From Talinum fruticosum (Eukaryota > Streptophyta > Magnoliopsida > Caryophyllales > Talinaceae), in contig JAITYX010000130.1 in assembly GCA_021018815.1 (NCBI GenBank), positions 372,001 through 436,000 of the forward strand: 64,000 nt of DNA, in the 5' to 3' direction. A model generated the notes under the pieces. That model did not search any database. It saw nothing but the letters and a program-made list of their open reading frames with translations, and had not been told where the DNA came from. Of this stretch, positions 25,001-35,252 are shown piece by piece. The stretch's first letter is position 1, and each line of letters opens with the position of its first letter. Made by a program: the position numbers and the translations under genes.

Positions 25001-25416
25001 GGGACATTTGGGCCATGACTGCATGATTTTGGGACATTTGGGGCATCACTGCATGATTTTGGGACATTTGGGGCAGGTAGAGGTAGTGGCATTTCGAGCA
25101 ATATATCGGCTTCATCCACTTTATGAACAACATACGGACTAATACGACCTGCTATACTAGCATGTTTAGCCATTTCTGTTGAATCATAATCATCTAATAA
25201 CCTTCTCAAACCGGACTTCAAATCCAACCCCGTATCGCATAGTAATACTCAATTGCATTTTCAAAGCCAACATCCTCAACATACCCTTTAATCCTAAAAA
25301 TCCTAACATATCAACATCAAAATTCAAAATCTCTAGCTTATCACCCCTTCATATTTGAACTCATCTTCCGTCACAAACTTTCCCGCATAATTGATCTCTA
25401 AACAAATTAAATCCAT
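22048..25416 (-). pseudogene. MuDR-type MULE transposase (frameshifted)
   Basis: The minus-strand reading starts at the ATG at 25416 (MDLICLEINYAGKFVTEDEF, a PB1-like N-terminus of plant MULE transposases). In order come: a Ser/Pro/acidic linker with decapeptide repeats (25077-24928); the MuDR DNA-binding region (W-IGM-F near 24080, then KENFKFRLYAT); SEWIAKYYLLRYKERPHWP..ELKKEVKRKFGI (23810-23700); the catalytic MULE domain (MCIDACFLETFLGG, IGIDGNN, PIAWAIAKGEN, 23470-23340, with ID as the first catalytic Asp); ETFNAYIVQTRAKHCIHMLEDIR (22885-22810); a SWIM zinc finger (CTCRKWDLSGIPCYH, 22615-22560); and a CCHC knuckle (CSKCHVVGHNKRIC, about 22300-22260). The stop is at 22048. About seven frame changes or stops interrupt it. 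Some coincide with CAG/CTG sites and could be read errors. Its encoded role would be transposition of this family. Confidence 0.85.
24928..25077 (-). repeat. 30-bp minisatellite coding for a decapeptide repeat
   Basis: Five head-to-tail 30-bp units (actgcatgattttgggacat..) encode PNVPKSCS-x-A/G on the minus strand inside the transposase linker. The unit length is a multiple of three, so copy number can change without breaking the frame. The unit at 24928 is the most diverged. Confidence 0.9.
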
Positions 25417-25687
25417 TTTCGAGAATGACACTTGTTCACGCAAAATAGAAATAAAAAATAGGGTTCCGAACCTCTTTGAAGTGAACGAAAATGGAGTTCA
25501 AATTGAGAGGAACTTCGTTTCCACTCTCGATTTTGACAACAACTTTAGAATTCTCTTCGAGTGAGCGGAAAAGGGCTGGCTTCCGAACCTCATTCAACGA
25601 TTATCTCACCGCAATTGGTTTTGGAAGGTTTTGGAAGTTATCGCTTTCGGTTTCGGTGTTCGTTTTTTTTCAAGAATCGAGTGTGGG

Positions 25688-25966
25688 GAATTAGTTGATA
25701 CGAGAGGGGTTAGTGGGGGTAGAGGGAAGAGAGAGAGAGAGTGTGTCAACGTGGCATTAGCAAAAGTCAAAAGCGGGTCAACAGTAGCCACGTTTATAAT
25801 CGCCACCGCCACGTCATATCGCCACCGAGTCGTTTTAACCGTAACTCGGTGGTGGGATACCTACAAATAATAGGGTTTAAATTCGGGATGCCGCCATGCC
25901 AATAGACATTTCGGGATATTTCGATCAAAATACCACAAAGTTGGGGATTTTAGAATCCAATAATCC
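25688..25966 (-). repeat. MULE right terminal inverted repeat
   Basis: Inverse of 20429-20707, ending ccaataatcc. The GA run at 25730-25741 mirrors the CT run in the left repeat. It presumably holds the promoter of the transposase gene, whose ATG lies about 270 bp inside at 25416. Confidence 0.92.
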
Positions 25967-25975
25967 TTTATTTTA
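25967..25975. repeat. MULE target-site duplication, right copy
   Basis: TTTATTTTA, identical to 20420-20428, followed by the continuation of the Tekay LTR (aagggg). Confidence 0.9.
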
Positions 25976-26764
25976 AAGGGGAGGTTCGAGTGGGATTGGT
26001 GGTGGTTGTTTAGGTGTGACTCGGAATTCGGTTGGTGACGGAAGATGCCAGCAAAGGGCGGCAATAGTGACCGATAGGGGTAGTAGAGGTCATACGTCCT
26101 AGAGGACAAAGGAAGGCCAAAAGTGTGAGAGAATAGGGGTGGCAATGTGGTGGTGCTCGGTGGCTCGAATGAAGCGAGATAGTGTCGGCTGTCGAAGAAC
26201 GACTGTCGTGGCCGGTGGAAGAGGAGGCTTCCGCGGTGGTGGGCAGGGCAGGCGGGAGATAAAGAGAGTGGGTGAGGGATGATGGGGTTTTGGGTGACGG
26301 TTAATGGTGTTTTTAGTGGGGGTGGATGCTATCGACGGTGGCGATTAGTCGGTGGTGGTTGTCGGTCGTGGTCGGTCATGGTAGATGGCAGTGGAAGCAA
26401 GTGGTGGCAGTGTTGTCGGTGGCCGAGTGGATACGAGCAAGAAAGAGTAAAGGAATGTGGCTAAAGAGAGAGAGAGGATAAGTGTGAGGGTTAGAGAGAC
26501 AAAGCAGATGGGAATGGATTAGGTTAGGGTTAATGTTAACTACATGGCTCCTTATATACTCCTCTTCCTTCGTTTCTAATTGGGCTGATTCCACTTCATT
26601 TTTCTGGCCCAATTTTTCATGTATTATTTATCTAACTTAAAACCCAAAAAATTTTAATATATCTATCTCTATTAATATTTTAATTATGTTAATCTATGCT
26701 ATTTTTATTTTAGATATTATTAGATTTATTAAAATTATATTAGTTTCACTTTCTTATATCTTTG
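25976..26764 (-). mobile_element. Tekay-like 5' LTR, piece 3
   Basis: Aligns with 12780-13230 and beyond. It includes the G-rich 'ggtggtgctcggtggctcg' block and a promoter-like TATA box at 26551-26559 that the truncated LTR lacks. It ends at 'atctttg', where a plus-strand copia LTR starts at 26765. Small open frames here are compositional. Confidence 0.75.
26551..26559 (-). promoter_or_regulatory. TATA box of the Tekay-like LTR
   Basis: The minus strand reads GTATATAAG within gaggagTATATAAGgagcc. This is a good TATA box in the expected U3 position of a minus-strand LTR. Initiation would be expected about 30 bp further along the minus strand (near 26520). Confidence 0.6.
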
Positions 26765-28253
26765 TGAAGACTCGGACATCGAATTTATATCATTCCGAGT
26801 ACTATCAAGGACTCGGTACAAACCTCATCCCTCCTAAGTTTTGATTACAAGTCATTTTGAGTAATATAGAAACTATTGCATATGTTTTCATTCGATTCCG
26901 ATCGACTCGGAATACACATTCTAGTTCATCAACTCACACCGAGGTTTCGAGTCACTCGGACACCACTTAGATTTATCGCATGTTCAAATAATCTCTCTAA
27001 CACTTTTAATCTAAGTTCTAACTTCATTTCCTAAGGTAAAGTGAATTATAGCGTTAATTCATCTTTCTAAGTCAGCATGTGTGCTCGAGAATTATTTGTC
27101 TAGATCAAGTACTTATACTCCGATATTTTTCCCTATAACTTGATCTTTCCTAAGACCGACTCCGATGGATTCCGAGTGTAATAAATATTAGACTCGGAAA
27201 ATTCCACTTCTCCAGTGCCTAAGATAATTTTACACTTAATTATCTTTAATTAAATTATTATCTTTACCTAATCTTGGACCAAAGTATTTTATACTTTGAG
27301 AACCAAAATTGTTTACTTTTGTAGGTTATCTAAACGAGGTTATCCTATTTTTGGATTACAAAAGTAATCGGGTTCAAGCTGTCAATTACCAGCAGACAAG
27401 ACTTTTCTACTTCGAACAAGGCTCGGACGCCGTGTCGGGGTTGTCTGTTTCCAAAACCGGAAATCTTCAACACCAAGCTCAACGGTGGTTTCCACCTTAC
27501 TTTTCGGACACCACCAGCTGATTACAGTACCTTTTGGAGTCAAGAGCCGTTGCATAATGTTCACATCTCAACGGATCTTTTACGAGCGACTCGGAAGAAC
27601 CGTTACAACGGTCAAAAAGGACTTCTATTAAGAAGATAGTCACAACGGCTAATCTGCTTAGTCATCTATAAATAGAAGCCAACTCTCAAGACTTGGAGAT
27701 TGTTGGAATTATTGCTGAATACAATACTTAAGCAAAAGTCATTGTATTCATATTCAATCTTCTATTTACAACTCCCAACTTGTAATTCATACTTTCCGAG
27801 ATGTAAAGTCCCGTAATAAGTTACATACTCTTTCTTACACTCCAAGTAAGATCCCTTAACTGAGGTGTAAGGGTTAATTGAGTTCAATTGTCCCTACCGT
27901 TAAAGGTTACCTCGGTTAGGAAGCACTAGATCGGATAAGAGAACTTCGAGTCTAGGAAAAACTCTATAAGGGAATTATTTAAGGGAGCAATTCTGGTTGA
28001 GTCGGTCTACTCGTATTTTATGGATTCAAAATAGTGGATTTAACTTGGTGATGGGATTAGCATTGGCCGTGGTTTTCCGCGTCTGGAGGGTTTCCACGTA
28101 TATTTAAGTTCACACTTTTCTTAGTCCGATCTAGACTCGGATTGTCTTGATTATTTCTTTCAAGTTTTAATCTTCCAAGTTTGTTAAAATTTCCTCATCA
28201 CCCTATTCTCCCCTCCTCTAAGGTGACTAAGACTCTCCAAGAGCAAACCTTCA
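26765..28253 (+). mobile_element. 5' LTR of the plus-strand (outer) copia element
   Basis: A 1489-bp LTR, TGAAGACTCGG..AAACCTTCA, same family as 31021-32584 but in opposite orientation and clearly diverged. Its 3' partner is 53793-54975, which shares the first 1.2 kb (for example 'tactatcaaggactcggtac'). A primer-binding site follows at 28256. AACGG motifs cluster upstream of the TATA box at 27665-27676. Confidence 0.9.
27475..27676 (+). promoter_or_regulatory. Copia LTR core promoter with AACGG motif cluster
   Basis: The TATA box ctataaatagaag (27665-27676) is preceded within 200 bp by six AACGG/CCGTT cores (about 27480, 27548, 27570, 27600, 27607, 27643). MYB-type factors bind AACNG/AACGG cores in plants. 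The cluster recurs in the other LTRs of the family. Regulation by MYB factors is inference. Confidence 0.5.
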
Positions 28254-28255
28254 AT

Positions 28256-28270
28256 TGGTATCGAACTTAG
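28256..28270 (+). other. Primer-binding site of the outer copia element
   Basis: TGGTATCGAAC two bases after the LTR end. It matches the initiator-Met primer site TGGTATCAGA.. with one A missing (CAG read as CG). Confidence 0.75.
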
Positions 28271-28312
28271 CCTTTCGTAAAGGATTTAACAATCCAAAGG
28301 TCTAAAGATCAA

Positions 28313-29760
28313 ATGGCTTAGAACAATGGAGAGTTCGAAGAAGGAAGATCTTCCAACAGACCACCAATGTTCAACGGATCAAATTTCGTACACTTGGAAG
28401 AAGCTCATGGAATGCTTTCTACTGGATCACAATGAAGATGTATGGAACATCATACAAGAAGACAATGACATTCTAATGAAGATGGAAGATACAAGACATG
28501 TGCCTAAAGCAAAGTTCGAATACACCATCGAAGAGGCGTAAAAGGTCGGAAAGAACTTTAAAGTGATGAACATTCTGATGTGCGCCATCGACTCGGAAGA
28601 ATACAACAGAGTGTCGGCTTGTGACACAGCCAAAGATGTGTAGGACACTCTTGTCAACACATATGAAGGAATCATCCAAGTAAGACAAGCGATGATAAGT
28701 CAATATCTTCACAAATACTAGCTGTTCAAGATGGAGCCGAAGAAAACATCACTCGGATGTTTATACGCTTCACCGAGATTACAAACAATCTCAAATCTCT
28801 GGGTAAAAAGATTGCCTATGAAGAGATGTGCTGAAAAATCCGAAGGAGTCTACCCAAGAGAAGATGGGGTCTCAAGGTGATAGCCATCGAGGAAGCTCTG
28901 AACCTCTCTCAACTAAAGCCAGATGAACTGATTGGGAAGCTACTTACCCATGAAATCAATCTGGAAGAACAGGATGCCGAATTCAACACTAGAATATTGC
29001 GGCTGAAGGCCTCGGAAAGTAGAGGAGAAAATCCGAGCTCTTCGGATTCGAAGAAGATCCCATGACACTCATTGCTCGAGGCTTCAAAAGAATGATGAAG
29101 CACAAGAAATGGGAGAAAAGGCCAAGAGAAGAGTTCTACAAGAAAGATAAGAAGGATAAAAAGGTAAACACTTATCTCCTTCAAAGTTATCTTTAATTAA
29201 GAACTCCGTCTGTTTTGAATGTGGCGGCAAAGATCATATAGTTAAAGACTGTCCAAGAAGAAAGAGGGACAGAAATAAGAAAAAGGCTATGATGGCCACA
29301 TGGAGTGATGAAGATTCATCCGAAGAAGATGAAGACTCATACAATTTAAAATGTCTAATGGCTCTATCGGACTCGGAAGCTGAATCCGAGTTAGACTTCG
29401 ACAACTCGGACAATGAGGAGACCAATCCTAAGGAGGTAATTGAATATGTCCTCAAGTTTTCCAAAGTTGATTTAGCCAAATATATTTACACTTTGGAAGA
29501 AAAGTCCAATTCTGATTTTACACAATACAAAGAACAACTTCAGTCTCTTACTTCGAGAGCATTAGTTTGAAAAATGAATTGGAAAAACCGAGACTCACTC
29601 TAAGAGAACTCAAGACTAGTACTCAAGCTAGTGAGACCGAGAACTCAGGAGAGAAAATGAGCATATAAAACAAAAGCTCAATGAGTCTCAAGAGCTTGTT
29701 TTGAAATATACTCAAGGTCAGAAAAACCTTGACATGCTCTTAGGATCTTAATGTGTCTCC
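28313..29760 (+). pseudogene. Outer copia gag
   Basis: Starts at an ATG 60 bp after the LTR; codon 3 is a stop (tag, probably from cag). The pattern is that of plant copia Gag (UBN2-like): W-K-L-MECFL, DNDILMKMED, FKVMNILMCAID..EYNRVSACD, YEG..VRQAMISQYLHKY, ENITRMFIRFTEITNNL, IEEALNLSQLKPDELIGKLLTHEINLEEQ. A CCHC knuckle C-F-E-C-GGKDH-IVKDC is at 29209-29253. A very acidic serine-rich stretch follows (SDEDSSEEDEDS), then a coiled-coil-like region. Several stops and frameshifts. The Gag type and long gag-pol spacer fit Sirevirus-like copia elements. Confidence 0.8.
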
Positions 29761-29969
29761 TTCAGAAAGGAAGGATTTGGTTTTACGAAAGAGGAGGAAT
29801 CAAATTCCTACTTAGATCTTTTCAAGAAGAACTCCAGAACTGTTAAGTTCGGGAAGGCTGAGCATGGTCCTATTCATAAGAATGAAAGGAGGACCGAGCC
29901 CGGACCAGCTTACAGGAGAAAACCTTCTCCACCGGTTTATGAAAGAAAAGATTTTCAAAAGAAAGAGAC

Positions 29970-31020
29970 ACGGACTCAGTTTTCTAAAAGGAAGACTCGG
30001 AACTAGACCAAACCCAAAGTAATTTAAATATGGGTTCCCATGAGACTTCTTCCTCGAGAAAAGGACCACAAGTAAAGGGAGTTACTTGGGTTCGTTAGAA
30101 GAAGTGAAAAGGATTAGTGTGTTTCGACTTGCAGGTAACTCGAAAAAGACAAAATGTCATTGGTACCGAGACAGTGGATGCTCACGCCATATGTTAGGAG
30201 ATTCAAGATTCTTTTCCGAGTTAGAAGATTACAAATGAGGCAAAGTCACTTTTGGAGATGACGAGTAAGGGCAAGATAGTTGGAATAGGTAAGATTAGAA
30301 AAGGAGACAATCTAGTCAGCCCAATCTATCTTGTCACAGGATTAAAGTACAATCTACTCAAGCATCTCTCAACTGTGTGACAAAGGTCAAGAAGTAAGAT
30401 TCACTCGGACCAATTGCTATATTTCGATGCAACTACCAAGGAGACTAAGCTCTCGGGTAAGAGATCGAGCAACATCTACACTATCCCTCTCTCGACCCTA
30501 GTAAGAACTTATCTTGTTTAAAAGCATCTATGCATGATAATTCTTGGATATGGCATCATAGACTATGTCATGTTAACATGCACACCATTAAAAAGCTTAC
30601 ATCTCATGGTTTATTGAGAGGCTTGCCTAACTATGCATTTAAGAAGGATAAAATTTGTGAAACATGCACAATAGGGATACAAGTCGGATTATCTTTAAAA
30701 TCCCTCAAAACCGTTTCCACATCCAAAGTGCTTGAAATGGTACATATGGATTTATGTGGTGAAATCCATATAAAGAGTCTCGGAGGTCAATCATATGTGC
30801 TTGTAATTGTTGATGACTACTCACGATTTACATGGGTGTGTTTTATTAAACACTAAAATCAAGCTTTTAAATAGCTCAACAAGCTCTGTAGGAAAATTCA
30901 AGTTGAGTTTCGGACTCAGATTAGAAAGATTCGAACCGATCATGGAAGGGAGTTCGATTACTTAGAATTTGCAGAGTTCTGCGATAAGAAGGGTATCTCC
31001 CACAACTTCTCGGTACCCAG
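29970..31020 (+). pseudogene. Outer copia pol, 5' part (protease, pre-integrase zinc finger, integrase start)
   Basis: Protease motif HWYRDSGCSRHMLGD at about 30158-30205 (active site DSG). GAG-pre-integrase H-C finger WIWHHRLCHVNMHTIKKLTSHGLL..CETCTIG at 30545-30680. The integrase core begins at VHMDLCGE, DDYSRFTWVCF and RTDHGREFDY (30745-30960) with D residues in place. The reading ends at 31020, inside the block just before the third catalytic residue, where the tandem array is inserted. Integrase resumes at 49537. Confidence 0.85.
31016..31020. repeat. Target-site duplication of the tandem copia array, left copy
   Basis: CCCAG directly before the LTR start (tgaagg). The right flank at 49537 reads CCCG then aactcc. 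The uninterrupted integrase sequence in the array itself reads cacccagaactcctc, so the right copy is CCCAG with the A lost, another CAG-to-CG change. Confidence 0.75.
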
Positions 31021-32584
31021 TGAAGGTTTGCTCTGGGAGAGTCCGAGTCACCCTAGAGGGGGTGAATAGGGTGATAGAAAATTCTTTGTGAAAACTCACA
31101 CTTTAGCGCAGGAAAGGAACAAAGACAGATTCCGAGTCTATTAACAGGTCGAAAAAATTGGACTCGTAAAGCAATGAATCGAAAAGTCAAGAGCAAGTAA
31201 GGTCAGTCCGAGTCTAGAATGAACTCGGAAAGTTAACACTTAGATTTTACGTGGAAACCCTCCCGGGGCAGAAAACCACGGCCCGTGTCAATCCAGCACA
31301 CGAAGTCAAATCCACTATTTTGAGTCCACAAAATACCGTGAACCGACCGAACCCGAGTTGCTCCTTTAGACAACTCTATACAAGTTTTCCTAGACTCGAA
31401 GTTCCCTTATCTCGATCTAGTACTTCCTAGCCGAGATAACCCTTACAGCTAGGGAAAACTAAGCTGAGTTAACCTTTACAAGTTAGTCAAGGGGCCTTAC
31501 AAAGAATGTAAGAAGAGTTTGTAACTAAGTACAAGACCTTACAACTCGAAGGTAATGAATTACAGAATGGGAGTTGTAAGTAGAAGATTGAAAGTAAATA
31601 CAATGACTTATCTCAAGTATGTGTATTAACAAATAGATTCGGCAATCTTCAAGTCTTGTGAAGTGGCTTCTATTTATAGATAACCGAGCAGAGTAGCCGT
31701 TATCTTCATCTCGCTGACCAAGAGTCTTCTGTGACCATTGATAAGAGCTTTCTAAGTCACTCGGAAAGTATCCGTTGAAATTTGAACGTTGGACAACGGT
31801 TTAACTCTCTTGGAAGTCCCAAAACCATCGGTTGTGTCTTGAAAAAATGAGGTGGAAACCACCGTTAAGCTTGGCATTCCAGCTTTTCCGGATATGGAAG
31901 CGCATGACCTTCGACACAATCTTCCGGGACTCGGAGCAGGGAAGGTGAAAAGCCATATCTGCCGGTGATTTGACGTTCAAGCTTCGGCTACTTTTGTAGT
32001 TTGAAAAAGGTGTATCCTCGAATGAATAACCTACAAAAGTAAATCAATTTTGGTTCTTAAAGTATAAAATACTTTGGTCCAAAGCTAGACACAAATAATA
32101 AAGTAATTATGATAATTACGCAATTGATTATCCGAGTCGAAATGAAGTGGAATTTTCGAGTCCAATATTCATGGTACTCGAATTCCATCCGACTTAGTTT
32201 AAGCGATAGAACAAGTTTTAAAGAGAATATCGAGTGAGAAAACTTGATATAGACTAAGCATGAAACAGTACTAAGGAAATTTACTCTAACGTAAAAGAGC
32301 TTGTAGTCGAAGTAAGATTCCGAATAAAAAAAACGAAGCATTAGTCTCGCGATAAATCTGAGTGAAGAGGGACTCGTAACAAAGAACTACTTTTATGAGT
32401 CTCAAACAGATAAGCAAGAAATGTACTAAGTGATAGACGTGTCACACGTAAAGATACTTATTTTACTCAAGGGAGTTTCGTGATACCGAGAATACCTTGG
32501 AATTAAAACTCTAAAAGCATGGGGTTGTTATACCTGATCGGTTTAGTGCAACTCGAAATGCGTTGAGAAATGTCTAAGTCTTCA
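31021..32584 (-). repeat. Array LTR 1 (terminal 3' LTR)
   Basis: 1564 bp, TGAAGGTTTG..AAGTCTTCA. TATA box on the minus strand at 31671-31680. An AACGG/CCGTT cluster lies at 31765-31870. The adjoining polypurine tract at 32585 marks it as the 3' LTR in element orientation. Confidence 0.93.
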
Positions 32585-32597
32585 ATCTCCCCTTTTT
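32585..32597 (-). other. Polypurine tract, unit A
   Basis: The minus strand reads AAAAAGGGGAGAT immediately next to LTR 1. A second similar purine run (TTTAGGGGAGTTTT on the minus strand) lies near 32810-32825, echoing the multiple polypurine tracts described for Sireviruses. Confidence 0.85.
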
Positions 32598-32989
32598 GAT
32601 GAAAGGCATTCCATACTTAAACGTAAACTTTGTTAAAGAAAAAGAATGATTCCGAGTGGTTTGCGTGAGTAAGACATACTCGAATAAATCGTAGCAAAAT
32701 AAAATAAGGTATGCTTTCAACATTAACTTAGAAAATAAAGCAAGGCAAAACCGAACTTAGAAGATAATAATGTAATGCATTGCTCCATTAAAATTTCAAA
32801 AAAAGGCGGAAAAACTCCCCTAAACAAGACAACCAGCTTCGACTCTATTTCTCCCCCTTACCTTTCAAAGAAAAAAATACAACAAGAAAAGAAAGGAGAA
32901 AAAGAATAACTAGTACAACCGAGATGTCCGGACAAAAACAAAAAAAAAAATTAAAACAGAAAAACGGAGACACCGAGGAATTGTGACTC

Positions 32990-34616
32990 GAGTGCATGGC
33001 TTCTACGAGGGAGGGGGATTTCGAGAGGAGGCGGAGGTGCGCCGGCGCCGATACGATCTTGATGATGTGCTTGAGCGTGGCGAGGGAGAACCGGAATTGT
33101 CCTTAGGGGCTCAGCTCCGAGTGGCCGACCCGGAGAGAGTGGATCAAGGGGTTCTTCCCTTAGGACCTCGAGGGCTGGAGGGGGCTGCTTTGTCCGACCC
33201 GCCGGAGGAGCAAGGTCTTCGACCCACTCGGACTCGCTGTCCGAGCCGAGTACAGCCTATTTGAGCTTGGGAGCAGGCCGACCCTCAGCAGCTTGCCACG
33301 GCCTCTTCTTCCCTTTCCCCGGAAGGGCCTCGCTTCACCTGCAGGTTCCTCAAGCATCTTCTGTCGTATCTGCAGCCTTCTTCCTCTTCTTCCTCGCCTT
33401 CCCGTCGTCCGAGGAGGTCGGCCCGGGCTCGAAGATGCTTCGGACGCGTCCGAGTCATCCCGGTCCCGAGCCGCCTTGGACCGTCTCTCTCTAAGGAGCT
33501 CGACCAGCTCCTTCGCTCCCGGACCAGCTCCCTCATCTCAAGAACGAGAGACTCGTCGCTCTCGGATTTGGGACTCGACTCGCTCTTTTAGTTTATGGTC
33601 GGACCTTGGAGGACAGACTTGAAAGCCTTGAGCGTGTCTCCGAGTTCGAAGACACGGAGCCGATCTTGTCCATGAAAGCAGGGGACAAGAGGGCAGAGAG
33701 AGTTTTGGAGGGACTCGAGGTGGAGGCACCACCAGGTGTTGAGGGAAGAGGGAGAGGGGCTGATTTCGAGTATGAGGAGGAGAAGGGGGCCTCGGCTCGA
33801 AGTTGTGAACCCGCACACCGTGGTCGGTTTCCGGTATCCGTACCCCGGAGTTCCTTCTGCCGACCACAATGGCCGCCTCGTACACCGCGTTTGGGTTAGA
33901 GGGAAGAGGAACTTGAAATTGTTTGAAAACGAGGGTCGAAGAGCACCGAAAGGAAGGGAGGTGTTCTTCCTGGATTGGAGTTGAGCTGGCACGGCCGCCG
34001 TCTCGCTCAATGATAGAAGGAAAGAGGTCTACTTCGTATCCCTCGAGGATGTCGAAGAGAGCTTTTAGGTGCTTGGAGTTGGGGTTCTCCTTGCTGGAAT
34101 GCTCGTGAGAAGAAGGTTCTCATCGGCAGAAAGCACGTAAGCCTAGCTTCTCACTTCAACCGAGTCACGTAAAAGTTCTTTCCGGACCCAAGGAATTCTT
34201 TAGCGTATTTTTCAAAGAAGTCGTCGGCGACTTCAGTGAAAGGGATAGGGTTGTTGTTCAAGAAAAGAGAAGAAACTTTGAACGAGGCGGTGGAAGAGGG
34301 AGGTATTGATACTGAACAAGTAATGTTCCGAACCCTAGAGGTTAGAACATTTTCTGGAGTGAGTGAGGTGAGCATAGAACTCGAAACGAGTTTAGGATAG
34401 ATGAACTCGCTGAAACACAGGAAGTAGTATACTCCCGTGGTTTGAATGTTGGACAATCAAGAAAATTTGGTTGTTGGGAAGAATTTGTCATCCAGCATGC
34501 AAGGTGCTCGGGTGACAACGGGTTTGGGAAGGGGTTAAGCTTTCCGGCTTGTTGGTGTGAGGCTTTTTAGAAGAGGGAGAAACCCGGAAGTCGGGATGGT
34601 TTCCACGTTTAGGCAT
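32990..34616 (-). pseudogene. Accessory third ORF, array unit A
   Basis: Starts at the ATG at 34616 (MPKRGNHPDF..SPSSKKPHT). It continues as a weakly hydrophobic globular region with family landmarks: VYYFLCFSEFIYPKLV (about 34440-34390), SLFLNNNPIPF, FFEKYAKEFLG and KNFYVT (to about 34155), then a PFGAL..FKFLFPL block (33940-33890). A Ser/Pro-rich linker, a Glu/Arg coiled-coil region (REL-RERRSW, about 33535) and a basic/acidic tail follow. Three or more frame changes break it, at least one at a CAG/CTG site. No signal peptide or membrane helix was seen, so I do not call it Env. Long plus-strand frames at 33261-33900 are its antisense shadows. Confidence 0.7.
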
Positions 34617-34855
34617 TGTGAGAGAAAGAGAGAAAAGATGAAACTTTTCGACCGAAAGAGAGAAGGAGGCGTAGAAGAGAAGAAAATAGAAATGTAGAAG
34701 AAAGAGAGATGAGAGCAATCGAAACTTACGAGAGAGAGAGAGCTTCTTCGATGCTTGCGGACGATCAAGAGACACTGTTCACGCAGTAATCTTCCGCTAG
34801 AAGTTTCGTTGAAAGAGATGGAGTTTTAGAATACCGAGATGAAGATGGATAGTCG

Positions 34856-34865
34856 TTATTTATAG
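34856..34865 (-). promoter_or_regulatory. Internal TATA box for the accessory ORF, unit A
   Basis: The minus strand reads ttttCTATAAATAAcgac, 240 bp upstream of the ORF ATG and 390 bp after the pol stop. CT repeats and pyrimidine-rich leader sequence follow. Several ACGGTT motifs lie upstream (34940-35000), as in the LTR promoter. Confidence 0.6.
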
Positions 34866-35252
34866 AAAATAAGCGCGCCCGTCCACTATCCGTTAAGTAA
34901 CTCCGTTCCGACTCGGCTTGTCCATCAGTCACCAAAGACCGGTGTGACGGTTCTTCTTCAACGGTTGAGATACCAGCGGTTTGAAATCTACGGTTAAGAT
35001 CCGATCGCAGCGCTCGAGAAAGAGAGAGAAAAGATTTTAAAAATATAATCCGAAACTCTCCACTGTTTCTAGAGATAGCTTCGTAAAATTTGATGTCCAA
35101 ATTTCTCTACGTCCGAGTTTGACTCGTAAAGTTTTCGAGTGACTCGAAACACGAAATAACTATCAGCCCAAGTATCACCGAATCAACCGAACTAATTGTT
35201 ATTAACACGTAAAGCACATAGCACGTAATTATGCAACAAAGATAGTACGTAA

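Larger units (their letters stand above)
20429..25966. mobile_element. Mutator-like element (MULE) with two convergent genes
   Basis: This 5538-bp element is bounded by long inverted repeats (20429-20707 and 25688-25966) and a perfect 9-bp target duplication. It carries a MuDR-type transposase gene on the minus strand (25416-22048) and a GRF zinc-finger gene on the plus strand (20975-21430), facing each other. It sits in the Tekay-like 5' LTR, and the uninterrupted sister LTR gives the empty site. The region 21431-22047 between the genes holds no coding frame that I recognise and contains two AT-rich direct repeats ('tcaaattacaaattt'). Confidence 0.92.

Noticed and set aside
24928..25077. Regularly spaced 30-bp repeats resembling a CRISPR array
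   Set aside because: Units are directly adjacent with no unique spacers and code for a decapeptide repeat in a transposase, in a plant genome.
28256..28270. tRNA gene fragment
   Set aside because: It is only the primer-binding complement of the initiator tRNA 3' end, without arms or the rest of a tRNA.
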